This document shows, piece after piece, positions 1 to 8,891 of a DNA stretch of 64,000 nucleotides. This DNA is from Psychrobacter sp. 4Bb (GTDB lineage: Bacteria > Pseudomonadota > Gammaproteobacteria > Pseudomonadales > Moraxellaceae): contig NZ_PJAS01000071.1 of the NCBI RefSeq assembly GCF_002836735.1, positions 124,001 to 188,000 on the forward strand. The letters are read 5' to 3'. The notes under the pieces were generated by a model. That model was not told the origin of the DNA and made no database searches. It worked only from the letters and a program-made list of their open reading frames with translations. The position numbers were made by a program, and so were the translations under genes. Numbering within the stretch: position 1 is the first letter of the stretch; every line of letters begins with the position of its first letter.

Positions 1-713
1 TAGATAGTGCAGATTTTTTGCAGGCTAATGCGTTGACTTTGACTGCTGAGCAGCTACAAGCATTTACTCATATTGCGATTATCGTCACCCCTGACGAGTA
101 TTCAACCAGCGGTTATCACGACAGTTATCTAGCGATTAGTCAGCATTTGGCAACGCTTGCTCCACAGCTTATTAAACTTGAACGTGTAGTATTCATTTCT
201 TCTACTGGTGTCTACGGTCAGGACAATGGCGAATGGATTGATGAGCATACTGCACCTGTTACGCCTGCGCGTGAAGCCTCAAAAGTTATATTGCAAGCAG
301 AGCAAGCGCTGCAACAAGGCTTCGGTGATAAAGCCATTATTATTCGCCCCAGTGGTATCTACGGTCGCGAGCGCTTAATGCGACTACGTAAGGCTCGTGA
401 GTCAGATAAAGATCCAGTGCCAGCTGAGCATTGGAGCAACCGTATTATGGATCGCGACTTGGTCAATATCATCGCCAAAGTGTTGACGATAGAGACACCA
501 AAACCTGTCTATCTAGCGACGGACTATAGACCTGTTACTACGTTTGAACTAGGTGTTTGGCTTAGTGAGCAGGTTGGCGAGACACCTCCTACTATTGATA
601 ATACAAAAACCTCAGTGACAGGAAAACGCTTGCACAGCAACATTCCGTTAGCTTGGCTTGATTATGCTGATTGGCAGACAGGCTACCGAGATATTTTAAA
701 TCATCAAAAGTAA
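1..713 (+). CDS. NAD(P)-dependent SDR/epimerase-family oxidoreductase, 5'-truncated by window edge
   Basis: The reading frame is open from base 3 with no in-frame stop, so the gene starts outside the window; a TTG at 18 is probably only an internal codon. The visible 236 residues resemble the extended or atypical short-chain dehydrogenase/epimerase family (YeeZ-like). They show a FISSTGVYG segment typical of the strand carrying the catalytic Ser, followed by a proline-rich stretch and a RPSGIYG segment. The N-terminal glycine-rich Rossmann motif must lie upstream. The substrate cannot be told. The next gene starts 87 bp downstream. The family call is fairly secure; a specific function is not. 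Confidence 0.7.
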   Translation, partial: DSADFLQANALTLTAEQLQAFTHIAIIVTPDEYSTSGYHDSYLAISQHLATLAPQLIKLERVVFISSTGVYGQDNGEWIDEHTAPVTPAREASKVILQAEQALQQGFGDKAIIIRPSGIYGRERLMRLRKARESDKDPVPAEHWSNRIMDRDLVNIIAKVLTIETPKPVYLATDYRPVTTFELGVWLSEQVGETPPTIDNTKTSVTGKRLHSNIPLAWLDYADWQTGYRDILNHQK

Positions 714-800
714 GCCTTTAGAGTTAAGCCCTAAAGAGTAAAATAGCCCTTGGTATAATCGTTCTTATTTGTTTCATACTTTACAGTCTATGGAGATTTC

Positions 801-1835
801 ATGTCCCAGCCTTCTACTTCTGATGACCGTTTGTCTCATGCTAATCTGGCAACAGAAGGCGGGCAGCTGGCAGAAGGTCACGTCCGAAAAAAGGCTGAGC
901 AATCGTCTATATTAGCTGATTCACAGCAACCTGCGATCGTACATCCTAACTTTGATCCCAAACAATCTCCTCTTGATCCTGCCAGACCATTAAGTGATAT
1001 ACCTGAGCCTGCTCGTCGCCTAAATGGTCAACTGCGCAGGCTTTATGGTAACTCTACGCGGTTCTATCAGCCCAATGCAGACAGCTTATCGAAGTGGTCG
1101 CTGATTGCTTCAGAAGCACTGGCTGAGCATTTATCATTGCTGAATGCGGCCCAGCTTATCGAATTGCCGGATAGCTTTTATCAGAATCATAGTGAGCAGC
1201 CACTAATATCGACATTATCGGATATGACGTTGTTAGATATGTCAGATATTCAACAGGCGATTCGCGCTTATCCAAAACTGAACCGTTACGGGTTTTTGCC
1301 TATTGATAGCGCTACAGGAGTTGAGTCAAACAACGATTCAGATGATGACTCAAATAATTACAGAAAGGCTGAGAAGCTTGTATTATCTATGCGCGCATTG
1401 ACCAAACGTTATAATCCGGATGAGCTACTCAACAGTCTGTATGCCGACGATTGGCAAGTGATACTACAACCGCAGCAGTTTGAAACAGGCCAGGGCAGTT
1501 TGGCCACGGATATCATGGCATGTAGCGTGGCTGTCCATGCGCTAAAGCAGTGTAGTACCCGTAAGAGTATCAATCATAGTTATAGCGCCGCAGAAATTTG
1601 TCAGTATGTGCGTAGCTATTTGCTCAGTCAAATCGTTTGTGAGCCATCGCAGCGCCACGCATATCGTCAGATTCGACTATTTGCTGGTCATATTATTGTT
1701 GCCGCTTATCATTTGGGCTGGGAGATACAAGTCCGAGCAGATGGACAAAGCTATTTTAATATCTCGTCGCGTAGTGGTTTGCTGACTCGCTATGCCAATA
1801 TGCAGGATTATGCGATCAATGGTTGGTCAAGCTGA
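801..1835 (+). CDS. Uncharacterised protein (344 aa)
   Basis: I do not recognise a family. The ATG follows a GGAG-type ribosome binding site (tatggagatttc). The first ~65 residues are rich in Ser, Gln, Pro and charged residues and look disordered. The rest looks like an alpha-helical globular domain with no signal peptide or clear membrane segment, so it is probably cytoplasmic. A short Asp/Asn/Ser-rich insert lies near residues 175-188. It ends 62 bp before pyrE in the same direction and could share a transcript, but nothing in the sequence ties it to pyrimidine synthesis. Codon use looks like its neighbours. Confidence 0.75.
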   Translation: MSQPSTSDDRLSHANLATEGGQLAEGHVRKKAEQSSILADSQQPAIVHPNFDPKQSPLDPARPLSDIPEPARRLNGQLRRLYGNSTRFYQPNADSLSKWSLIASEALAEHLSLLNAAQLIELPDSFYQNHSEQPLISTLSDMTLLDMSDIQQAIRAYPKLNRYGFLPIDSATGVESNNDSDDDSNNYRKAEKLVLSMRALTKRYNPDELLNSLYADDWQVILQPQQFETGQGSLATDIMACSVAVHALKQCSTRKSINHSYSAAEICQYVRSYLLSQIVCEPSQRHAYRQIRLFAGHIIVAAYHLGWEIQVRADGQSYFNISSRSGLLTRYANMQDYAINGWSS

Positions 1836-1897
1836 TCAATAATGCGTACAATAATGCAAATTTTTTGCCCCCTCTTTTTGCTGATAGGAATGTCATA

Positions 1898-2611
1898 ATG
1901 TCTCATGTAACACGCCCTCAAGACCCTACATTTTCATCTCATCAATTTATTCAACTGGCTCTAGACAACCAAGTGCTCAAGTTCGGTGAGTTTGTCCTAA
2001 AGTCTGGTCGTATCAGTCCGTACTTTTTTAATGCAGGCTTGCTTGCGACTGGTGAGATGTTGTCGTTACTAGCACGTGGTTATGCAGATGCCTTAGCTGA
2101 ACAAATAAGTGCAAATAATGGCGATAATGAGCAAGAGCTGGTCATCTTTGGTGCGGCTTATAAAGGCATTCCTTTTGTCGCAGCGACGGCGCAAGCGTTA
2201 TGGCTACATCATGGCATTAATGCCAAATGGGGCTATAACCGTAAAGAAGCCAAAACTCACGGCGAAGGCGGAAATTTGGTAGGTGCTGACGTAACCGGCA
2301 AGGCCGTTTGGGTGCTTGACGATGTCATCACAGCGGGTACAGCCATGCGCGAAGTGGTCGAGATTTTAGAGCAAGCAGGCGCAAGCGTTGCTGGTATTAT
2401 CGTTGCACTCGATCGTAAAGAAAAAGGTCAAGCCGAGCACTCTGCTATCCAAGAGCTTGCCGCGACACTAAAAGTGCCTGTACGTGCATTGGTCGATATC
2501 GATGATTTGATCAGTTATTTAGCTGATGACCATGGTGCACAAAACGGCCAGCATAAAGACGCGACCCAGTTAGCCAAAATGCAACACTACCGTGAGCAGT
2601 ACGGCGTATAG
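1898..2611 (+). CDS. pyrE: Orotate phosphoribosyltransferase
   Basis: This enzyme joins orotate to PRPP to make orotidine 5'-monophosphate, the fifth step of de novo pyrimidine synthesis, in the cytoplasm. The 237-residue product has the type I PRPP-binding signature VLDDVITAGTA at about residues 139-149, preceded by the KFGEFVLKSGRISPYFFN segment usual at the N-terminus of bacterial PyrE. The ATG at 1898 with an upstream GGAA was chosen because a possible GTG start at 1823 would add 25 atypical residues and overlap the preceding gene. There is a short insert (SANNGDNEQE) before the first core strand. Identity is secure. Confidence 0.95.
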   Translation: MSHVTRPQDPTFSSHQFIQLALDNQVLKFGEFVLKSGRISPYFFNAGLLATGEMLSLLARGYADALAEQISANNGDNEQELVIFGAAYKGIPFVAATAQALWLHHGINAKWGYNRKEAKTHGEGGNLVGADVTGKAVWVLDDVITAGTAMREVVEILEQAGASVAGIIVALDRKEKGQAEHSAIQELAATLKVPVRALVDIDDLISYLADDHGAQNGQHKDATQLAKMQHYREQYGV

Positions 2612-2676
2612 TTGGGCACTGATGTTGTTTAATCAGTTTGTTTCATATTAATAATATAACGTAAGTGAGTCTTATC

Positions 2677-3648
2677 ATGAGCCAACAAAAACAAGAAAAG
2701 TCGCTAAAAATACTCGTTATTATGGATCCGATCGAGCGGGTTAATTATAAAAAAGACACCAGTCTCGCTATGATGTGGGCCGCTCAAGACCGTGGCCATC
2801 AGCTCGGTTATTGTCAGATTCATGACCTGTGGTTGGACCGTGGTCAGTTGATGGTTGATACGCAGCCACTGACAGTAAAGCGTGATCCTGCAGATTTCTA
2901 TACATTGGGTGATAAAAGCACAGGGCCAGTCGCCGACTATGACGTGATTTTGATGCGCAAAGATCCACCGTTTGATATGCGCTTTATTTATGCCACTTAT
3001 ATGCTTGACCATGCCAAATCAGCAGGCGTACTCGTGGTCAATGACCCACAGGCGATTCGCGACTGCAATGAAAAGTTATTTGCGACGTGGTTTAGCGATT
3101 ATATGAGCCCAACGATTGTGACTAGCAAACAAGCACACATTCGTAAGTTTATCGCTGAACAGCAGGACGTCATCGTCAAGCCACTAGATGGTATGGGCGG
3201 CACTGGTATCTTTCGTTTAACCGCTGATAGCCCAAACATCGGAGTGACGTTAGAGATACTGACTGAGCTTGAGACTTTGCCCATTATGGCGCAGCGTTAT
3301 TTACCAGAAATCAAAGAGGGTGATAAGCGCGTATTGATCGTCGATGGAGTCGTGGTAGATTATAGTTTGGCTCGTATTCCAACCAAAGGCGAGACCCGTG
3401 GTAATCTAGCAGCTGGTGGTAGCGGCGTTGCTATGCCATTGACTGATATCGAACGCCAAGTAGCAGAAGTTGTGGCACCAATCGTCAAAGAAAAAGGCCT
3501 AATGTTCGTTGGTCTAGACCTGATTGGTGGACGTATCACTGAGATTAACGTGACTAGCCCAACATGCGTACGTGAGATTGATGACCAATGCGGTACAGAT
3601 ATCGCGACTGATTTTATTATTGCTATTGAGAATAAATTTACGGCGTAG
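2677..3648 (+). CDS. gshB: Glutathione synthetase
   Basis: GshB ligates glycine to gamma-glutamylcysteine using ATP, the last step of glutathione synthesis. The 323-residue protein has the N-terminal prokaryotic GSH synthetase domain (LVIMDPIERVNYKKDTS, LMRKDPPFDMRFIYATYML) and a C-terminal ATP-grasp domain with the glycine-rich loop KPLDGMGGTGIF near residue 168. It ends with the NVTSPTCVREID segment typical of GshB. The ATG at 2677, preceded by a purine-rich gtaagtgag, is preferred to a GTG at 2665. It is 65 bp downstream of pyrE and may be read through from it. Length matches the family. Confidence 0.96.
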   Translation: MSQQKQEKSLKILVIMDPIERVNYKKDTSLAMMWAAQDRGHQLGYCQIHDLWLDRGQLMVDTQPLTVKRDPADFYTLGDKSTGPVADYDVILMRKDPPFDMRFIYATYMLDHAKSAGVLVVNDPQAIRDCNEKLFATWFSDYMSPTIVTSKQAHIRKFIAEQQDVIVKPLDGMGGTGIFRLTADSPNIGVTLEILTELETLPIMAQRYLPEIKEGDKRVLIVDGVVVDYSLARIPTKGETRGNLAAGGSGVAMPLTDIERQVAEVVAPIVKEKGLMFVGLDLIGGRITEINVTSPTCVREIDDQCGTDIATDFIIAIENKFTA

Positions 3649-3763
3649 CTTTCGCTATGTTCAGGAACGTTTTGAGTTCAGGAATAATTTGACTACGTAA
3701 AACCCATATTTTAAGGGTTTGTTAGTCATTGGATTTTCTTACCGTTTATTAGTATCACACGAC

Positions 3764-3803
3764 GCCAAGCTGTGACCGATCATGGCTTGGATTTTTGTTA
3801 TTT
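3764..3803 (+). terminator. Possible rho-independent terminator after gshB
   Basis: CCAAGC at 3765-3770 pairs with GCTTGG at 3785-3790 and is followed by a T-rich tail (atttttgttattttt). The stem is only 6 bp with a 14-nt loop, so the call is moderate. It would separate gshB from the murG transcript. Confidence 0.4.
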
Positions 3804-3944
3804 TTGCTGCATAAAGTACTGTATATAACACAATGATTTCCTCTATACTATGCGGGCTTTGGCTAGGTCATTATTTTTTATAATTGCCACTGCAGCAGTG
3901 AGATAAACCCTTCATATAAATAAAGTAAAGATAGGCAGGCGTTC

Positions 3945-5030
3945 ATGAAAACACCGCATATATTGATGATGGCAGCTGGTACGGGCGGGCATGTTTTTCC
4001 AGCGCTTGCAGTGAGCGACGAGCTGACCCAGCGCGGTGCAGTGATTCATTGGTTAGGAACGCCAAACGGTATGGAAAATGGGTTGGTTGAGCCGACAGGT
4101 TATCCTTTTCATGCTATTAATATGCAAGGACTTCGTGGCAAAGGCGTTGGTCGATTATTGAAGCTACCAATGACTCTGCTATCAGCGACGATGGCAGCAG
4201 TAAAAGTGATTCGTAGTAATCAGATTGACGTGGTCGTTGGGTTCGGTGGTTATGTCACTGCACCTGGCGGTATCGCTGCGCGTATGACTAATACGCCTTT
4301 GATTATCCATGAGCAAAATGCCATCGCTGGCATGAGCAACCGCTACTTATCTAAGCTGTCGACTAAGACATTACAAGCGTTCGAGAATACCTTTGCTAAT
4401 AGTCAGCAAGATGCCAAGCTTGAGACAGTGGGCAATCCTGTGCGTAACGCCATTACTGGTGTCGCAGAGCCAACCATACGCTACGATGTAAATGACAGTT
4501 CACCGCTTAAACTGTTGGTAGTGGGCGGTTCACTTGGTGCTCAGGTATTAAATGATACAGTACCAAAAGCATTAGCATTACTAGATCAGCCACTTGAAGT
4601 CCTACACCAGTGCGGACGCAACAATGAAGCAGCCACGCAAGCAGCTTATAGCGCACAAGACCTAAACAACCATCAGTTTACTGTACAGCCTTTTATTGAT
4701 GATATGGCTGCAGCTTATAACTGGGCAGACATCATCGTTTGCCGCGCAGGTGCGTTGACCGTGACCGAGATTCAAAACGTCGGCATCGCCGCTATTTTTG
4801 TACCGTTACCGCATGCAGTGGATGACCATCAGACGGCCAATGCACGCACGCTGACCTCGCATGATGCGGCAATTCTATTGCCGCAGTCAGAGCTAACTGC
4901 CAAGAGTCTAAGTGACGAGCTTGGCGTACTCAATCGAGAGAAGTGCTTAGCGATGGCAAAAAAAGGCCACGCATTGGCCAACCGTAGTGCGAGCAAGCAA
5001 GTTGCTGACATCATTTGGCAAGCACTATAG
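3945..5030 (+). CDS. murG: UDP-GlcNAc:undecaprenyl-PP-MurNAc-pentapeptide GlcNAc transferase
   Basis: MurG is the membrane-associated GT-B glycosyltransferase that converts lipid I to lipid II at the cytoplasmic face. In 361 residues it shows the N-terminal glycine loop GTGGHVFPAL (residues 12-21), the central G-loop GGSLGAQ (about 194-200) and the UDP-GlcNAc-binding RAGALTVTEI segment. The ATG at 3945 follows a weak agataggcaggcg ribosome binding site. It opens the cell wall/division cluster here; the ftsW and earlier mur genes that often precede murG are not upstream, where gshB lies instead. murC begins 66 bp downstream. Confidence 0.97.
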   Translation: MKTPHILMMAAGTGGHVFPALAVSDELTQRGAVIHWLGTPNGMENGLVEPTGYPFHAINMQGLRGKGVGRLLKLPMTLLSATMAAVKVIRSNQIDVVVGFGGYVTAPGGIAARMTNTPLIIHEQNAIAGMSNRYLSKLSTKTLQAFENTFANSQQDAKLETVGNPVRNAITGVAEPTIRYDVNDSSPLKLLVVGGSLGAQVLNDTVPKALALLDQPLEVLHQCGRNNEAATQAAYSAQDLNNHQFTVQPFIDDMAAAYNWADIIVCRAGALTVTEIQNVGIAAIFVPLPHAVDDHQTANARTLTSHDAAILLPQSELTAKSLSDELGVLNREKCLAMAKKGHALANRSASKQVADIIWQAL

Positions 5031-5096
5031 TCTGTCATCTATCCCCCTTATTTGAATTTACTAAGTTTTATTGACCTTTAATAAAGAGAGATCCTT

Positions 5097-6536
5097 ATGC
5101 CTACCTCTGCGAAAGCTCTACCTAAGCGTTTGATTGAAATACCAGAAATGCGCCGCATTCAGCATTTGCATTTTATCGGTATTGGTGGCTCAGGCATGTG
5201 CGGTATCGCTGAGGTGATGAACAATCAAGGCTATCAGGTCAGTGGTTCCGACATCGCAGAAAGCTTGGTAACTAAGCGTTTACAGCAGATTGGCATTGAA
5301 ATATCTATCGGCCATGACTCCAAAAACATTGCCAATGCTGATGTTATCGTTGTCTCATCAGCGATTGATCGTAGCAACCCTGAGGTAAAAGCAGCGCTTG
5401 AAGCTCGCCTGCCAGTAGTACGCCGCGCTGACATGCTTGGTGAGCTAATGCGCTATCGTCATGGTATCGCAGTTGCTGGCGCGCATGGTAAAACGACAAC
5501 GACGAGTTTGCTAACCACAATGATGGCAGAAGGACAGCTAGATCCTACCTATGTCATCGGCGGTAAGTTAAATGCGTCAGGCAAAAATGCGGCATTGGGT
5601 AGCAGCCGTTTCTTGGTAGCAGAGGCTGATGAGTCTGATGCATCGTTCTTGTCATTGCATCCGATGGCCGCGATTGTGACCAACATCGACCAAGACCATA
5701 TGGAAACCTACGAAAACAGCTTTGATAAATTAAAAGCCGCTTATATCCAGTTTCTACAAAACATGCCGTTTTACGGTTTGGCAGTGGTCTGCGGTGATGA
5801 CCCTGAACTATATGCAATGATCGATGATATCGGTCGTCCAGTATTGACCTTTGGTCTTGAGCCGTTCAATGATGTACAGGCTGTAGACTTGGTGACAGAA
5901 GGAACCAAAACTCACTTTACCGTACTGCGCCGTGACCGTGAGCCATTACGCCTGACGTTAAACATTCCTGGTACACATAACGTTTATAACGCGCTTGCTG
6001 CCATCACGATGGCGACCGACGAAGGCGTTGATGATGCAGCGATTGAGCGTGCTCTGCAGAAATTTGAAGGCGTGGGCCGTCGTTTTGAGCAGCATGCCTC
6101 TGTCGATATCGATGATGGCAATGTCTTATTGATTGATGATTATGGTCATCATCCAAAAGAAGTTGATGCGACCATCAAAGCTGCTCGCCAAAGCTTCCCT
6201 GATCGTCGTTTAGTGATGCTATTTCAGCCGCATCGTTATAGCCGTACCCGTGATTGCTATGACGATTTTGTAGAAGTGCTATCGAGTGTTGATGAGCTAT
6301 TATTATTAGATGTTTATTCAGCAGGTGAGAGTCCGATTACGGGCGCTGATACCAAGTCACTAGCGCGCAGTATCCGTTTGCGCGGTGAAGTTGAACCGAC
6401 TATTATTGATAAAGACAATTTAGCTCCTGTTATGCAGCGTTTATTAAAAGCTAACGATATGCTGATTACCCAAGGCGCTGGTAATGTTGGGCAAATTGCT
6501 ATCGATTTGGCTGCCAATAACCTTTATATTAAGTAA
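5097..6536 (+). CDS. murC: UDP-N-acetylmuramate--L-alanine ligase
   Basis: MurC adds L-alanine to UDP-MurNAc, the first amino acid of the peptidoglycan stem peptide. The 479-residue protein has the N-terminal UDP-binding [14 protein letters not shown] (residues 28-41), the Mur-ligase P-loop [10 protein letters not shown] (about 128-137) and the C-terminal [13 protein letters not shown] motif (about 347-359). Length is normal for the family. An AAAGAGAG ribosome binding site precedes the ATG. It lies between murG and ddl with gaps of 66 and 23 bp, consistent with one murG-murC-ddl transcript. Confidence 0.97.
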   Translation: MPTSAKALPKRLIEIPEMRRIQHLHFIGIGGSGMCGIAEVMNNQGYQVSGSDIAESLVTKRLQQIGIEISIGHDSKNIANADVIVVSSAIDRSNPEVKAALEARLPVVRRADMLGELMRYRHGIAVAGAHGKTTTTSLLTTMMAEGQLDPTYVIGGKLNASGKNAALGSSRFLVAEADESDASFLSLHPMAAIVTNIDQDHMETYENSFDKLKAAYIQFLQNMPFYGLAVVCGDDPELYAMIDDIGRPVLTFGLEPFNDVQAVDLVTEGTKTHFTVLRRDREPLRLTLNIPGTHNVYNALAAITMATDEGVDDAAIERALQKFEGVGRRFEQHASVDIDDGNVLLIDDYGHHPKEVDATIKAARQSFPDRRLVMLFQPHRYSRTRDCYDDFVEVLSSVDELLLLDVYSAGESPITGADTKSLARSIRLRGEVEPTIIDKDNLAPVMQRLLKANDMLITQGAGNVGQIAIDLAANNLYIK

Positions 6537-6559
6537 GCTAAAATTTAGGGACGATCCTC

Positions 6560-7561
6560 ATGACAACTGACAATAAAGACAATAAAGACAATAATAGCAC
6601 TCAAAATGCAGCTATCAACGATACATCTGTAGACACGACGACTCATGCAAAAGATGCCAGTCAATTTGGCAAAGTAGCCGTTATTTATGGTGGCAGTAGC
6701 AATGAGCGCAGCGTATCTTTGGACAGTGGTGCGGCAGTATTACAAGCGCTCCAAAACCAAGGCGTTGATGCCACTCACTTTGATCCAAAGCATCAAGACA
6801 TTACTGAGCTACGCAAATATGACCGCGTGTTTAATGTGTTGCATGGTCGTGGCGGCGAAGATGGTTTGCTGCAAGGCGTATTACAGTGGTTTGATATACC
6901 GCAAACTGGTTCAGGGATTCTAGCTTCTGCACTAGGTATGGACAAAGTACGTACCAAGCAATTGTGGCAAGGCTGCGGCTTATCAACTGCACCATTTTCA
7001 TTATTGACGGCTGATACTGACTGGCAGCAAGTGGTTAACATGCTAGGTTTGCCACTTATTATTAAACCAGTTCATGAAGGTTCAAGTATTGGCATGACCA
7101 AGGTCAACCACCTTGACGAACTGCCTGCTGCTTATGCAACTGCAGTGGAATGTGGTGATGCGGTGATGGCTGAGCGCTGGATTACAGGTCGCGAATTTAC
7201 GATTGTGATTATCGATGACGAAGCCTATCCAGTTATTCGCCTTGAGCCTGCTGACATTACTAACTTCTATGATTTTGAAGCTAAGTATAATCGTAACGAT
7301 ACCAGTTATTACATCCCCTGTGGATTGAGCGCTGCTGACGAAAAGCACTTGCAAGATTTAAGCCTTGCGGCATTTCGTGCAGTAGATGCAAAAGGCTGGG
7401 GACGTATCGATGCCATGCAAGACGAAGCAGGCAATTTTTGGTTGCTTGAAATCAATACCGTACCAGGTATGACCAGTCACAGTTTGGTTCCGATGGCAGC
7501 TAAAGCGTGCGGATTAGATTTTGATGCACTATGCTGGCATATTTTGGCACAAACGCTATAA
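6560..7561 (+). CDS. ddl: D-alanine--D-alanine ligase
   Basis: Ddl makes the D-Ala-D-Ala dipeptide for the pentapeptide stem. The ATP-grasp protein has 333 residues with GGSSNERSVS at about 44-53, the binding loop HEGSSIGM, and the C-terminal EINTVPGMTSHSLVP motif with the Mg-binding acid and Asn. The first ~36 residues are an Asp/Asn/Thr-rich low-complexity extension absent from typical DdlB (about 305 aa). An AGGGAC-type ribosome binding site supports the first ATG, but an internal start cannot be excluded. It begins 23 bp after murC. A 377-bp gap then separates it from ftsQ. Confidence 0.95.
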   Translation: MTTDNKDNKDNNSTQNAAINDTSVDTTTHAKDASQFGKVAVIYGGSSNERSVSLDSGAAVLQALQNQGVDATHFDPKHQDITELRKYDRVFNVLHGRGGEDGLLQGVLQWFDIPQTGSGILASALGMDKVRTKQLWQGCGLSTAPFSLLTADTDWQQVVNMLGLPLIIKPVHEGSSIGMTKVNHLDELPAAYATAVECGDAVMAERWITGREFTIVIIDDEAYPVIRLEPADITNFYDFEAKYNRNDTSYYIPCGLSAADEKHLQDLSLAAFRAVDAKGWGRIDAMQDEAGNFWLLEINTVPGMTSHSLVPMAAKACGLDFDALCWHILAQTL

Positions 7562-7938
7562 CTGTCAAATCAATTAAATTGAGCAGATCGTGATGACTCT
7601 TTGTGTCACTAGAGCTGCTATACCACAGCTTCGTGTAAACTTGTGTAAATTCGCTGCTACTAGTTGGTGTTTGGCTATTGTTTAACCATAAAATACGTTA
7701 ATATTGTAAGAATAGGTCTATTTTGGTGATATTTATGTTGTTTTGTGAATACAACTGATAACTTATTCATAATTTAAGAAAAATGTTACGTTTAAATCAA
7801 CGTAATCGCTGTATATAAGCTATATTTTTAATAAAATTTGATAACATATCGACTTAATAAGCTTCTGCCAAAAATACGCAGATTTATATCAATAAATAGC
7901 ATGATCAGTTTTATGCAAATATAGGGACAAAGGTCGTT
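7562..7938. other. Intergenic gap ddl-ftsQ (377 bp), AT-rich
   Basis: In many gamma-proteobacteria ddl and ftsQ nearly abut; here 377 bp separate them. The right half is very AT-rich and must hold the ribosome binding site and probably a promoter for ftsQ. I see no convincing terminator, RNA gene or open frame with a ribosome binding site. Confidence 0.5.
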
Positions 7939-8727
7939 ATGGCTCAAACTGTCAACGAGGTAACTGACTTGATGAGTGATAAAGCCGGTCGCCCAAAATC
8001 TAAGATCCAAATACCGGCAACGGTAAAGTATCTATTTATGGTACTGGTCTTAGGTTTGCTAGTGCTAATATTAATGATGGGCGGAAAAGCGCTGCGTGAT
8101 GCGCCGCCAGCAAATATTTATGTCAGTAATCAAGGTTTGTCTGTTGCTCAGTATCGCTCATTACAAGATGTGATGGAACAACAGCAAGTAAGTAGCTTCT
8201 TTACTTCTGATTTGCAAGCATTGCGAGACATCACGATGGGTTTAGCTTGGGTAGACCAAGTGAGTATCTCTCGTGATTGGCAACGTGGCATCGTCGTCAA
8301 CGCATTACCCAAGCAAGCAGTTGCTAATTTTGGTACAGAACGTTTGGTCGATGCAAAAGGGGCTGTATTTGTTCCTGCTGATAGTAGGGATTTAACACAA
8401 GAGCGTTTTGCGACCTTACAGGGTGAGATGTCTCAAGCACCAGTTATTATGCAACAAATGCAACAAGTTAATGATTGGTATGCACCGCTTGGTATGCAGG
8501 TCGAAGATATCATTCTATCACCGAGAATGACCTGGCTGATCCGCTTTGACAATGGGCTACGTGTGATTGTCGACAATGAGAATACGGCGCAAAAACTACT
8601 GAATTTAAGCCAACTGCTTGGCAATCAGTTACGTACGCGTCGAGATGAAATACAGTCTGTAGATTTACGATATAAAAATGGCTTTACCATTGCTTGGAAC
8701 GTGACACAGAGTGCTGAAGCAGAATAG
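7939..8727 (+). CDS. ftsQ: Cell division protein FtsQ
   Basis: FtsQ is a bitopic inner-membrane divisome protein that links FtsK to FtsLB and the septal synthase. The 262-residue product has a cytoplasmic N-terminus, one transmembrane helix at about residues 30-48, then a periplasmic POTRA-like domain (about 56-125) and the beta domain. These are recognised from position between ddl and ftsA and from segments such as WVDQVSISRDWQRGIVV and DLRYKNGFTIAW. A GGGAC/AAAGG purine stretch precedes the ATG. Sequence is divergent, as usual for FtsQ, but context makes the call firm. Confidence 0.92.
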   Translation: MAQTVNEVTDLMSDKAGRPKSKIQIPATVKYLFMVLVLGLLVLILMMGGKALRDAPPANIYVSNQGLSVAQYRSLQDVMEQQQVSSFFTSDLQALRDITMGLAWVDQVSISRDWQRGIVVNALPKQAVANFGTERLVDAKGAVFVPADSRDLTQERFATLQGEMSQAPVIMQQMQQVNDWYAPLGMQVEDIILSPRMTWLIRFDNGLRVIVDNENTAQKLLNLSQLLGNQLRTRRDEIQSVDLRYKNGFTIAWNVTQSAEAE

Positions 8728-8809
8728 CCTAAGTAAGTACTACATCTATAGATAACCGATGTGGTCTAATACGGTTTATTTAGTTTGAAGAAAATATATA
8801 CAACATCAT

Positions 8810-8832
8810 AGCGTATTAGTAACGCTTTTTTT
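8810..8832 (+). terminator. Putative intrinsic terminator between ftsQ and ftsA
   Basis: AGCGT at 8810-8814 pairs with ACGCT at 8822-8826, followed by seven or so T residues. The stem is short (5 bp), so it may only attenuate. It is noteworthy because ftsQ and ftsA are usually co-transcribed. Confidence 0.4.
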
Positions 8833-8841
8833 AATGATTTA

Positions 8842-8868
8842 ATAGAAGAGCATCACTTGCTCTTCTAT
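8842..8868 (+). promoter_or_regulatory. Perfect hairpin just upstream of ftsA
   Basis: ATAGAAGAGCA (8842-8852) and TGCTCTTCTAT (8858-8868) form an 11-bp perfect stem with a 5-nt loop, ending 23 bases before the ftsA ATG. It lacks a strong T tail, so it may act on translation or mRNA stability. The function is inferred, not shown. Confidence 0.5.
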
Positions 8869-8891
8869 TTAGCGATAATTTGTCTGGTACC

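Noticed and set aside
3690..3720. AAACCC...GGGTTT hairpin after gshB as terminator
   Set aside because: The stem is short and not followed by a T run; the one at 3764-3803 is more likely.
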